From Stichopus chloronotus (lineage: Eukaryota > Echinodermata > Holothuroidea > Aspidochirotida > Stichopodidae): a DNA stretch of 64,000 nt. A program made the position numbers and the translations under genes. The stretch spans positions 23,247,603-23,311,602 of the forward strand of contig SFZH01000008.1 in assembly GCA_021234535.1 (NCBI GenBank). The letters are read 5' to 3'. A model generated the notes under the pieces. It did no database searches, was not told the origin of the DNA, and was given only the letters and a program-made list of their open reading frames with translations. Positions 37,178-49,151 of this stretch are shown here, one piece after another. Numbering within the stretch: position 1 is the first letter of the stretch; every line of letters begins with the position of its first letter.

Positions 37178-37695
37178 CATCTGCGTAATTTGGGGGCCAT
37201 CGGCACGCTAGTTTGGCCATGGGGAGGGGGTAACGTGAAACCTTCCCATTGCATCACGGACTTTTTTTGTTTGTAATTGGTATACGTACAAAGTCAATGG
37301 GTATGAAATTGGCAACGCTGATCCCCATATAGCTCTGTAACTCTTTAGGGGTTTAAAATTATGTTATATCTTTACATCTGTGTAATTTGGGAGCTATCGG
37401 CACCTTAGTTTGGCCGTTGGGAGGAGGAAAACTGAAACCCTCCTATTGCATCAGAGATTTAGTTCTTTTTTTTTGTAATTGCTTTACGTAAAAAGTCAAA
37501 GGGGATGGAATTGGCAAATTTGACCCCATCTGGAGCCCTCAGTTTCTAGAATAAGAAGGATGTAGCTCTGTAATTCTTCGAGGATTTAAAATTATACTTT
37601 CCATTTACATCTGTTTAGTTTGGAGGCCATCGGAATAGTAGTTTGGCCATGGTTAGGGGGCAAAGTGAGACCCTCCAATTGCATCACTTTTTAAA
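37178..37695. repeat. Tandem repeat, about 200-240 bp, three diverged copies
   Basis: Each copy contains a TTTGG(G/A)GGCCATCGG-like start, TAGTTTGGCC(A/G)T(G)G, a G/A-rich run, CC(T/C)CC-ATTGCATCA, and then GTAATTG and a GTACGTAAA-like stretch. Copies start near 37182, 37385 and 37615. Confidence 0.8.
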
Positions 37696-38179
37696 TGATT
37701 TAACCTCTGATCAGTGCTATAGCCCCCCCCCCCCCACCATAAAAAAAAACATAAATTTCGGTCAGTGGAGAATAACGAGCTAAGAAATAATTGTATCTAG
37801 GAAAATTCAACATAGAATTCACGTATAATTTAAATGATTAAATTTCTGTGAAAAAAATTAAGCATGAACATATTCAAATAAGAAACGAAGGTAAAAGTTG
37901 GTATAATCTAATATCTAGGACTGTAATTGGACCCATAACGTAACGATTAATCAAAGATCCAAAGGAGACGGAGTACGAAACAACATAAAAGAGGAAAAAA
38001 GAAAGAACAATAACAACAACAAAGATTTCAAGAGGCTACAAATTGTTCCCACTATGTTGACACGGTAACGATATTAAAAGGTAGTGCATTCCACAATTAA
38101 CACTCGCATTTACTCATTAAGGATTGTGTAATAGGGCTTCAGTATGCCTGCATTTGCTGCTGATAGTTTTGACAGGTAA

Positions 38180-38525
38180 CCTACCGAAAGCGTCTGATTA
38201 GAGAGCAAGTCAGAGTTAGTTAATGCCTTTGGTAGAGCACTTTATTGAAATTGGCAAAGTTAAACATCTTACTGGGGAGTATAAGATTATCGGACTGAAC
38301 CTTGTGGAGAACTCACATCTGTCAGCACTTAAACTGTACGTGCAGAGGACTGAGCGAAGTAAATATGAGGGAAACTTGGCAAAATGTGAACGATTCGTAT
38401 TTAACTTTTGAATCGCTAAACTGTACATAGAAAGTAATTAGCTAAAAAGAATACCGTGATTAATTGTGTCAAACGTTTTGAGAGGTCGAGAAGTAAGGTT
38501 GCATTTAAGTTGCAGTTAAAGTTGT
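38180..38525 (-). mobile_element. Decayed non-LTR reverse transcriptase fragment
   Basis: The minus strand reads LLLDLSKRFDTINHGIL (38432-38521), the RT motif A region, followed by a stop. After a frame change, SPQGSV near 38285-38310 corresponds to the PQGS motif. Broken by stops and shifts. Confidence 0.7.
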
Positions 38526-38749
38526 CGTCGAACCCTTAGGTAACCGTAATTTTAACTGACTATAAAATGATTGTAGGTATGCACCATCTATACGTAGGCC
38601 TATGAGCCTACGCAGTAACTTAGACACTAATGATTTGTACATTATGTCTTTGGATAAATAGTCACAAACCAGTAGTAATAACGACTACTGGCAATAAGTT
38701 GTGAATCGAGCATCACATGACCTGAAAATAGCAAGTATATACCTGACAT

Positions 38750-39560
38750 TTATATTTATTCCCTCTTACGTTAATTGATTTTGCCAACATTGGATTAACT
38801 AGGAATATTGCAGACAATAAAAGCTTTGTTACAATTTTCAGATATTTACGAGGAATATTTGCAGCTACGTTGTTGTTGTTTTACATCATTTTACATTGAA
38901 AAAGTTGTATTTGATGGTTGTATTTTGTGCACGTCTCTTCTAGATCGGATGTGACTGTGACAAATTCTATTTGAAATGACACTTGTCTGTTAGGTCTAGC
39001 TTTTGTTAGAGTCGGGACATATTTATACTGACAGTCACAATTTTAGAGGGCCTCAGTTTTTTCTAGGTTGCCCCAACCCCTCCCCATTCCCCACGGAGAA
39101 GACTGCTCATACTTTCAGTTGTTTGTACCCCTTTTGCAGAACTGGAAGTAAAATTCAGAGATCAGTAAGTACAGAAGATATAGTCATTCCATCGACCAAC
39201 ATTCTTTCCAGAAAAAACCCTCATCGTTCTCTGAAACAACTTTCTCAACCAAGACAGATGAACGTATGTTTGTCGAATACCAGAGCAACATAGCGCAGTG
39301 TGCAACACATCCATAACCTGGAATGTTGGTATTAAATCAGTGAGAGATCTTTTATTGCCGTAACTATACTAACGTAAATCAGTATGGAGTGTCCTAGAGT
39401 CGAACCACGTCTTGCACAACATCTCAATATGAACATAGCAACGGTTTCATTATTAACGACAAAAACAGACCAGCAAATGAGAATACTAGGCCTATCATCA
39501 GCAATGAAGCAACTTATCAATGGAGACAACAGACAATAAAGCTGCTCACAATGTTAATAC
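38750..39560 (+). other. Old diverged copy of the transporter-unit 3' flank
   Basis: Bases 38755-38824 resemble 44826-44902 (shared ACATTG-ATTAAC-AGGAAT), and 39395-39560 resembles 45050-45200 (shared CTTGCACAACA, CATAGCAACGG, GATACTAGGCCTAT-like words). This suggests an older unit once lay upstream of copy A. No transporter exon survives here. Confidence 0.5.
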
Positions 39561-39615
39561 CTCATACAGGCAATTCCGTCCCGATGCATAATCCCTTTTT
39601 CTGTTGGCTTCACAC

Positions 39616-40155
39616 TTAAAGGGGTTGATCAGTGATGGAAACTGATATTTCATAAATTGTGAATATTGTTTTCGATTAATTTTTGAAAACAAAATCTTAA
39701 TGGGATGTTCCTCTTGGAAGTTATAAATTGTTAAAGGTATATCTACTTCAAAATGGTACTTTGAATTATGAAAAAAGTAATGTCATCCGGGCACAACCAA
39801 TATCCTTTATATTTCTTCATAATAATATTGAGTATCTTAAAAAAAAGATTTAAGAGATGTGACCTTTATTTCCACAATATTTTAAGATAAATCTATTACA
39901 CACTAAATCTACGTTTTTACTGATGTTATATTCAAGTTGATAGAAAAGGAAAGACTTCTTGCAATAAGTTATCGCTATTACATTTTATTTTTCTAACCTA
40001 ATCGAGACACCTGCAAATTTTTCTTGACCAGACAAGTTTTTTCTAACAAACAACAATTTCTTGCGTTAAGAACAAGGTATTGGCATAGTGTTTGAAATGA
40101 TTAAAGTGAAAAATTCTTTTTTTTCACTTCATTGTCAGTGGAATATTCCTTTAAA
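39616..40155. mobile_element. Possible TTAAAGG-ended MITE
   Basis: The region runs from TTAAAGGGG to ATTCCTTTAA. Similarity of the ends fades after about 7 bases (CAGTGATGG inside left, CACTGAC inside right). AT-rich, non-coding, no second copy in the window. Confidence 0.3.
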
Positions 40156-40690
40156 TATCAGATTTTTTTTGGTTACCCTGTACCATATTTATGATGTATG
40201 CACCTAACTCCAATTTGTCCAATGTGATTCAAATTGGACGAATAGTCTAATTAATATGAGCTATTTGAAGTCTGTTATCCCAAAATACAATTATATCCTA
40301 ATTGTTATGGTGAATAATCAAATATGAATGCACTGGAATTATAACCGGAATACGATGGTTATATGTTGAATCAGGTTGTATATCTTATCTTGTCTCTATA
40401 ATACCACGGTGCAAAACGACAGAACCAGCACCTTTTCAGAGACGGAAGGTGCGTGGCTCAAACGATTTATGGAATGTCGATGCAAAGAGACTGTAAATGA
40501 CAGCTTTGCACTTAATAATATAATGTAGCTACGAAATGCATCTCACTTTACCAATTATATATACTGCATTAAAGCGGCAAGAAAGAGAATAAACGTTAAG
40601 TGAAAGTACCTCTCATTCATCGTTTATCTGACTGTAATAGAAGGTGAATGTCAATTATTTCTGTTAGCCAAAAGAGATGTAAGTGAGATG

Positions 40691-43600
40691 ATGGATAACC
40701 ATGGACTTCCGTATTTGGTTATGGTAAACATTTTCATCACAAGGTGTCTTTATAAGTTCTTGATGATAAGTTCAATGAAATGTTTTGGAGTTATTCTCCA
40801 AACGTTCATCAAACATTTCAAAACAACTCATTTTATCCTCGGAAGTTCTTTCGCTCTTCAACTGAGTGCATGCAACATAACATGTAAGTAACTTGAAATA
40901 TCTAACACATCCATGCTATTGTTCAGTGTAACCACGTTTATTAACACAGGTGCTTTGTATCTAATGATTGGTACCTAACATATCATTACAAAGTATTGTT
41001 CGATAACTCATGTATGACACACTTATATGACCAATTATCTGCAGTTACAGAAACATTAATAATTATGACAGTTCAGTGTGTATGTAAAGTAGTCATGTAT
41101 TACTAGCTTATTAAATAATTAGATTAGATTTGAGAATAGTTATACTTGCTACTTTGCAAATCTTGTAATATGAACAAAACATCCCAAGAAATTAGAGGTA
41201 AAAAAGCACTTACTGATCTCACAGAAATAATGTCCTCCCACTTGCGAACTACCTTTACTGTATTTTTTTTTCCATTTAAAGCTCCGCTTGTTAAACTCTT
41301 TCAACGTTGGACAAGATACAAAACTTTGTTTGTCATTGGCGGGGGTCTATCGTCTGTCGGATATTTCTGTCAGGCGTTTCTACCAACAATTGGGATATGG
41401 CAAATCTTGTTGTATTGTGGTATCACGGGTAAGTACTATAACCGCTGTTACGCTTGGTAGAATTTGAATCTAATATAAGTCAACTTTCTATTTTTTTTAG
41501 CATAGAGTTTGACAACCGTACAGCTATTCATATATAAGAACATGTCGATAACAAGCCATTCAGTTCAAAGCTGGCTTTGAAATAAATCTCCGAAATAACA
41601 CATTTTCAGAAAAGACCACCGTCTGTGAAATGTTCTCAAGAGGGAGGAAGGGGGAGGTAACATGTTGTGGAGAAGAAGGTTCGGTAGAAACACTATAGTA
41701 CCAATAAAACCTGCATATAAAGTGCTGTGATACATTTACATGTAAAAAAATGGAAGACTTTAAAAGGGGTTCATTGAGTTGATTTTCGTAAGTTTGTGGG
41801 TATTCGTAAAAGTACAAACTCACGCCAATGCTTACATTTAGCAAATTGAGCGAAGTATCACATCCAATAGTTGTGAAACAATCAAATGTTTGAACTCCCT
41901 GATGTGTGGTGTGCATGTAAATAGCTACTAACACCAAACGTGTCTGGTCACGAATTTTTAGAAACCAAATTGAATCGTTAATTACTAACTTATTAATTTT
42001 TATTTGTATGTGCAACACGTAGGGATTCTCTTAGATTGACAAACTTTCATTACTGTGAGTAGGAGACTTGACAAGTTTAGGAAAAATTAGTGAATTTCAC
42101 AAAACAACTCAATGAGCCCTTATAGGACCTACCAAGTCAAGTTCGTTGCCTAATGTATTATGCAGTGACTTATGAGTATTGAAAGTAAAATGTAAATAAG
42201 GTTGTTCTAAATCACATTTTACATGAAAGAAGTCAAGCACTACGCACAAGAAGAATCTACTAAAGGTTTTTCATTTGTTATTTCGCCAGGAATGGGGTTT
42301 GGATTATGCAATATTTCTTCAATCGTTTTCATGAAGATGGCTTTTCCGAAGACATTTGCCACTGCTTACTCTATATCGCTCTTTTCTGGTTATTTTGGAA
42401 TTTCTTTGCTTCCTTTCTTATCAGAATATTTAATACGATCTTTTGGAATTCAAGTCGATATGGCTGTAATAGGTTTGCTTTGTTTGTTCTTGGTACCACT
42501 GGGATTAATTTTGCCATCCGATGAAGCGCAGAACAAAGTTAACTCAATAACGAACACATTGAATAGAAAACCAGTGACCAAAGAATGTAGATAGACACTG
42601 CAATGATGACGACACATCACTCGTTACCGATGATAATCATCATGATGACTCCAGGGATGAAGAAACGCCACTTTTCAATGATATTCATAGAAAAGACCAG
42701 CGTGAAGAAAACGATTTAGAGTCGAGACAAGTGCATCGTCAATGGAACAAAACGGACCACAATCTGTTTCTCAGTCACCCAGATGTTCTTCTTGTACTAG
42801 TGGTGAACTGCTTGTATGGATACAGTTGGTCAAGTTGGTGTATTTATCTAGTGCCGTTTGGAGAATCCGTTGGTCTGAGTTCATCAATGGCAGTTTTGAT
42901 GTCCACATGCGGTGGTGTTGGTGGTATCATGGGAAATATTTATAGTGTGTCCCTATTTTGTATAAATCAGGCCAATTTCATAACTGTCTTTGGAGTACCA
43001 TGCACAATAATTGCTCTCTGTTTTATTTCTGCGATGACGTCTGCTTCATTTGGAGCAATGGTTGTTTATTCTGTCTTGAGTGGATTTGGAATATCCGTCA
43101 TGGGTATTACCACAATGAGCATTGCTCCATCCACCGTCTGTGATGATCACTTTGAAGTAGTTGTTGTTCTTATGTACTTTTTGAGTGGTCTATTCGGCGA
43201 AATCGGTGGCTGCGTAGCAGGTAAGTACATTGCTATTCTTGATACATTATGGTAGGAACTTTTACTTATCAATTTTAACTTTTCTAATCTTCATTACAAG
43301 ATATGATAATCCTCAAAACCTCCATGCAATCTGTTTTCTATTGATATGAACTGTTTGTTTCAAGTTGTCATACCCTGTTTTTAATGTATCTTTCTCTGGC
43401 TCAAACCTGATGATTCTTTTATATGCAAGATTCCAAATTGAACGTCATATGAAAGTCATTGTTAATCATTTTTGAATTTGACTTGCAGACTGCTCTTAGG
43501 CCTATGTGTCTTTAAGCTAGTTTAATCTGTGTTAGGCTAGTTAACTTCATGGTATTGACTTTATCTACTGATAATCTTAACGAAAATTCTCAATTCAAAG

Positions 43601-44176
43601 TTCAACTGCTCGCGTGTGCATTCTATTACTTTCTACTGCATTTTACATTCATCATTGTCTATCATCAGTTGATTATTATTGTTGATAACTATTTTTGATG
43701 ACTATTTCATTTCCATTTAAGTGGAACAGTTCAAGTTACAATTGCAATACATAAATATATTAACTTTTTGATGGAGAGGAACCTTTTTAATGTACGTTCC
43801 ACAAAGAGTTTCATAGTATGGTCAGAGGGAAAGTTACTTTAATCTAAATGGGTGTTGCTTCGTGGTTAAGGTTAACGGGTGCTCCTTTAAGATATAAGCC
43901 TCCGATTATTACCATGTTATACCGTAAGCAGCCACGATTCATCCCTGGTTGGTTGTAGGTATACAATTTGCGTCATTTGCCATTGACGGAATCACGATTT
44001 CTTTTGCTTGTGATTTTCTCGTTTATTATTTTTTCTAAATAATTGCAGGTGCTTTAATTGACTACACTGGAGCTTTTCACATCGCTTTCGGTTTGGTGTC
44101 GATGCTAAACTTACTTATAGCTGTCGTGTCGTGCATTTGGTGGTTTGTCCGACGATGCAGTTGGCAGATTGGTTAA
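40691..44176 (+). pseudogene. MCT-like MFS transporter, copy A, single-base frameshift
   Basis: Four exons: 40691-40883 (an extra ATG at 40688), 41282-41428, 42290-43220, 44049-44176 (TAA). Splice sites match copy B. In exon 3 an extra A in the run at 42580-42582 (CCAAAGAATG against CCAAGAATG in copy B) shifts the frame in the central loop and gives a stop at 42592-42594; the correct frame resumes right after and stays open. Copy A also reads MISSMK where B and C read MGGSMK. Coding differences from copy B are mostly amino-acid changing (about 10 replacement against about 4 silent by eye). A recent pseudogene, a polymorphic null or an assembly error in an A-run are all possible. Confidence 0.8.
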
Positions 44177-46874
44177 TATTTCCTTCAAGTAACCTTCGCC
44201 TATGATAATGACTACATGTGTTTACAATATGTCTAACTCATGTCTAGCTCATGTCCCATTTTAACAAAAAGTCGAAATTAACTCTCACCGTCGACGATAT
44301 TATTGTCACTTTTTCTGTTGTTTCTAAAGATCTCGTTAATAATTGTATCATTGTTTTATATTGTGTATTTTTTTAATGTTTTTGCAATTTGAATTAGAGC
44401 TGACCTTTCATATATTGTTTCAATATTGTCATGATTCAAAGAAGAAACGTCTATCTTAGATGAATCGTGGTTTAACGTTTCAATATGCTGAAGGCTTTAC
44501 GTCACCATAATCTATATGATATGGTACCAAAGCAGTAGTGTTACATATCAATATAAACACAGTGTATTCCAGATTGAAGAAAGAAAACAAGAAACAAAGA
44601 ATATATACAAGGTTGGCTATGACTCGTGTCTTAATAGAGAAGAGGGTGTTCTCACGTTGTAACTCACAAATGTATATATTTAGACAGCTCTGTTTCATCT
44701 TTAAAACATCCAGTTTATTTTGAATGGAGGTAAATATCTCGTTATTGTAGGGAGCTCAATATTTTATTGATTGCATGAGGTATGCATTAACTGTAAGTAC
44801 ATGAAGAAATGCTAATATTTTCTTCAGCCCGTCTCATATATCACATTAATTGTGACAACATTGAATTAACAAGGAATGTTGTATTTTTAAGCAATACAAA
44901 GCAGTCTTGTGAAACTGTAGGTTAGTATAAAATACTACAGGTAAGTTGTTTTCACAAGAACATGTTTTTCTAAACTTGGTTAGGTAGGTAGTTTAGTTAT
45001 ACTATTACCATGGAAAAATTTCCTAAGATTATTTCTAAACCCAAATCATGGACAACAACGTTTGTCTTGCACAACAGCTCAATCCAGACATTTTGCCATA
45101 GCAACGGCTAAACTAAAAAGAAAATCTGACGGTATTAACGAAAATAACAGCTAAGGTAAAAGATACTAGACCTATTATCGAATCGTTAATACCTCCCACT
45201 GTAGTAGCTAGCTTAACACTGATTTTAAATTTAATGTATTAACAGACACAGCAGGTAACTATGGCAATTGTCATGGAATAGATTACGAAAACTAGCGCAC
45301 TGCAGTCAACTGGACCACCATCAACTTTAACTCAAAACGATAACTATACATATGTATAAACCACCATGATCACTGACGGCCATGGAAGCAATTGTTGCTG
45401 GTTCTAACGTAGTACAGTACATCACATTCAGTGACGAAATGTGAACCACATTAACTTGTTACCCAAATCCCAAATGTGTTTAAGCTGAATTATGAGTTGA
45501 AACTGTCAGTAAAAGGCAAATTACACAGAATATGCCATAGATAAAACAAAATAACATTGTTTAAGCCATATTTTTGGTTAGATATACAGAAATGGTGATT
45601 AACTGCTTTGCTTTCTTGGAGAGTCTGAGTTTTGTAGGGCCAACAGAAATGCCAGACAATTCATAGTTCAAATATCTGGAAGATGAGTGCCACGTTCTTT
45701 TTCGGGTTTTGTCACATGTGATCTTTTACTCTACATACTCTTCCCTGAAACGCTGACAAATAACAAAGTATATGACCAGACCATAACCGAGTACAACACA
45801 TGTTCCAGCCTTAATACTGCCTGTTTAAATCAATTTAGAACCCAGATGCTCTCCCTTCGTGATTTGCGAACCTCATTTGTTTTTTCGTTAGCCTTCTTCC
45901 TTCGAGGTAGGTTACAAATTGTCACATGTTGTACCTATAGCAATTAGACTGAGGTCAATTTATTGAAAGGATGGTACGGCAACAGATTTAACTTGGGTAT
46001 GTTTGAGAATAAGGTAATCTCAACATTGTGGTGAGACCCCATTCAGTTGCCATGAGTGGTTTTTCGAGATATTTCCAGTTTAAGTTACCCCCTTGCTACC
46101 AACTATGAATTTGAATCAAGCAGGAGTTACGTCATCTCCTCACATTGTTGAAGAGCCTTTTGTTTTCTTTATTATTGAATTTGGTGTAAAGTTTAAAGAA
46201 AAAAGATAAAATGGTTTATCAATGTGGGGAGATGACATCAATCCTGCTTACTTCAAGTTAACTTTTCATAACAAATGTGGCAACTTCAACTGCTCTTATT
46301 ACACTTGGGAACTGAATGGAAATTTCACTATAGTGGTCAGATTTAATTACTCTGCAACATATCAAAGCTAAATTTTGGCTAGATCATCTTTTCAATACTT
46401 ACTCATTTTTAAAGGGAGTGCATGTAAAGATAGGAGGTATCTTATTTTATACCATAATTGGGCAGAATCATGAGTTTGATAGATACCTAACATAGCAAAA
46501 ACTGTGTACACTTTTCTTACGCAGCAGAAAAAAGAGGTCAAGATTGTCACCAGTTCGAACATTTTATGTGACTTGAAAGAGAGCTTGTGTTACAAACAAT
46601 GCCATAATCCTGCTTTTCAACGGAGACATTTTGCTCTAATTTGAATTTTTGCAACAGTTTGTAAGCTTATGGCAGAATTTCCAAAAGCACAGATTATCCA
46701 TAATCACATAGGCATAAGGAGGTACACAGTAAGAACTGTAAAAAGAACCACATGATTGGTAGATTTATAGATTAAACACCGCCCCTTCAAAAATTAAAAA
46801 CGAGAATGAAAATTGAAAAGATCTGTCCATTTGTTTCCAAATTTTCAGATATTTTCATATATGCCTTGTATTTT

Positions 46875-47493
46875 TCTACGTTTGTTCTCTTATTTCTATA
46901 AGCAACAGTTTGCTTTTATTATAGTATACATTCTTGAGAAGTTGAAATCACGCACTGGGGCAACGTGCTGTGCAGTCCCATGTGAAAGTGAAGAATGATG
47001 GTGAGTAAGATGTAACTAAGCAGTATAGGTGTGTTTTACAACTGACATTCAAAACTATGTACATTCAGCCGTTTATTGGCGTATGTGAAGACAGTTGGAT
47101 AAAAAGGTTAAAACTTGTGTGTGTGTCTTTTATTTTAATCTGCATGAAATAACAAAGATATTGCACAAAATATATTTCCAACAAGATGTCCGACATCGCA
47201 GGTGTCTGAGGACAATGAATTCCTCACATGGACTGCTTCCGTGTTAGCTTTTTGTTCTGAGTTGCTAAGTTGCCATAACTATCATAACTACAAACTTTAT
47301 GAGAGTAAAAGTAATGCCAACATGAATACTGATACTGTCCACCTTTCTACCAACAGTCTAGACAATATCATTTACTGCACTTAAATTAACAACGTTCATG
47401 GGGTTCAGTCATGTAATAAATAGTAGACATCGCAGAATGGGAATCAAGGAGAATACCACCTTGCATGAGATCAATGCAGTGGTCTTTATTGAC
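46875..47493 (+). other. Highly conserved non-transporter block, unit A
   Basis: Only two differences (47001 and 47135) from its partner at 59276-59894, with none over 47136-47493, while nearby non-coding sequence differs by several percent. It holds a 60-codon open frame after a CAG (47202-47384), identical in both units, and an AATAAA near 47415. No domain recognised; there is no ATG at the start of the open frame, so it would need splicing. Confidence 0.4.
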
Positions 47494-48841
47494 GCTGTCC
47501 CGTAATGTAGCTATTAACTCTTTATGCCTAATACTACTTTAAAACACTGCTCTAGATCTCCTGCTGACCATGTGTATGTACACAACCGTTAGCAGACGGC
47601 TGTCATCTATGCACTGTCGACCACGCATGCCTATGACTGTTGTGTCATACGTTACACAAAACAACAGTAAATACTGTATAACTGGACGGATTAAATGTTT
47701 TAATCCCCGTTAAATGAATACTTTAACTGTGATGATAAGTTCCAAGGGATTTTTCTTGTTCAGTTCTTACCTCCATGCATAGTATCACGTCGAGTGTGGA
47801 TGCTACATATAAACCATTGTAAATGTGGAAAAATATTAGAGTGGAGACAATGTAATTTCAACGTGTTTTCGTCTATAAGTAACTGATAGGGCTGATAATG
47901 GCTACTCATGGCAAATTTTACTGAACACGATTAGTATATTTACTTGTTTTGTACTTGTAAGGTCAATGTTACCCCCTTCGATAGTGAGTCGCTGATCAGG
48001 AATAAATATTTTCAAATTTGTGGAATTTCGGAACAAGCATGCGAAACGTTTATGCGAAGAATCATCTCAGAAATCAAACGCCTTCCTCTTCAACCTTCCA
48101 AAGTTCATTCATGACGTAGACTATGCAGCTAAACTTCTATCAAATCTAAAACTATGTTCCACAGGTAGACGAATCATACATTTGAATATTTCATAACTCT
48201 TCTCTCGTTGTACTGCAACTGAGTTTATTTACCCTTACTTTACTGATGCAAATTGCTGGACTGATTTACACGGCGATATTGAAACTCCAGTTATAGTATC
48301 GGTTGTAATAATATGAAAATAACTATGTATGTAAGAGAATGCCAAAATGCAGTCCATACTATTATGTTTCCAAAGTCAACAGAAATATAAATTCAGTAAA
48401 TAATCAAAACCATCGACGGCATGGACATCATACTGCATACTTAGTTTGTAAATTTCAAGCTCTGACGTCATGAAAAGTCTCCTCCCCACAATGCTGTGTA
48501 CCAATTGGCAGCAAATTTAAAGACGGACTTATAGCGTACAATTTTGTTGCTCTCTTCTTTGTTCAATTCTAACATAATATTCAATTTACCAAATGAAATT
48601 GGTTCCTCTTGTCCTTGATAATAATTCAGAGCAGCAAGTATTATGTCAAATAGATACAAATCATTTGATAAATTGGAGGATTTCTATTGTGTAATGTGGG
48701 GAATTTGACGTCTGTTACCAAAATTTAATTTCATCCCAATTTTAAATGTTTAAGAAGCAAGAACGGCATTACTGGAATTTTATGCTAAATAGTCGTCACA
48801 GTATTTGAATAATTAAGGTCATAATTAGGTCCCTACCTATG

Positions 48842-48877
48842 ATTGGCTGCATTTATATTACGACTTACAGTATATAA
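48842..48877 (+). promoter_or_regulatory. Core promoter candidate of transporter copy B
   Basis: ATTGG (inverted CCAAT) at 48842-48846 and TATATAA at 48871-48877, about 275 bases upstream of the start codon. The same pair precedes copy C. The duplication junction falls directly after the TATA word. Confidence 0.5.
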
Positions 48878-49151
48878 CTACAGAACCAGCACCTTTTCAG
48901 AGACGGAAGGTGCGTGGCTCAAACGATTTATAGACTGTCGATGCAAAGGGAGTGTAAATGACAGCTTTGCACGTAATAATATAATATAGCTACGAAACGC
49001 ATCTCACTTTACCAATTATATATACTGCATTAAAGCGGCAAGAAAGAGAATAAACGTTAAGTGAAAGTACCTCTCATTCATCGTTTATCTGACTGTAATA
49101 GAAGGTGAATGCCAATTATTTCTGTTAGCCAAAAGAGATGTAAGTGAGATG

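Larger units (their letters stand above)
40419..48879 (+). repeat. Segmental tandem duplication, unit A (8461 bp)
   Basis: It begins at ACAGAACCAGCACCTTTTCA and aligns end to end with 48880-61281 apart from one insertion in the latter. Non-coding parts differ by a few percent (about 9 differences by eye in 260 bp near 45240-45500). It contains transporter copy A. Confidence 0.93.

Noticed and set aside
42223..42289. Extension of transporter exon 3 upstream into the frame beginning MKEVK
   Set aside because: Copy B is not open in the same frame across this stretch, and the AG at 42288-42289 gives the phase that joins exon 2.
45687..45947. Possible exon (LRDLRTSFVFSLAFFLRG followed by GTAGGT), open in both units
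   Set aside because: Differences between units A and B in this frame are mostly replacement (L/F, Y/H, I/V, C/Y against two silent), so no sign of coding constraint.
48025..48170. Possible exon ending NLKLCSTG before GTAGAC
   Set aside because: All five A/B differences seen in this frame change the amino acid and none are silent; probably non-coding.
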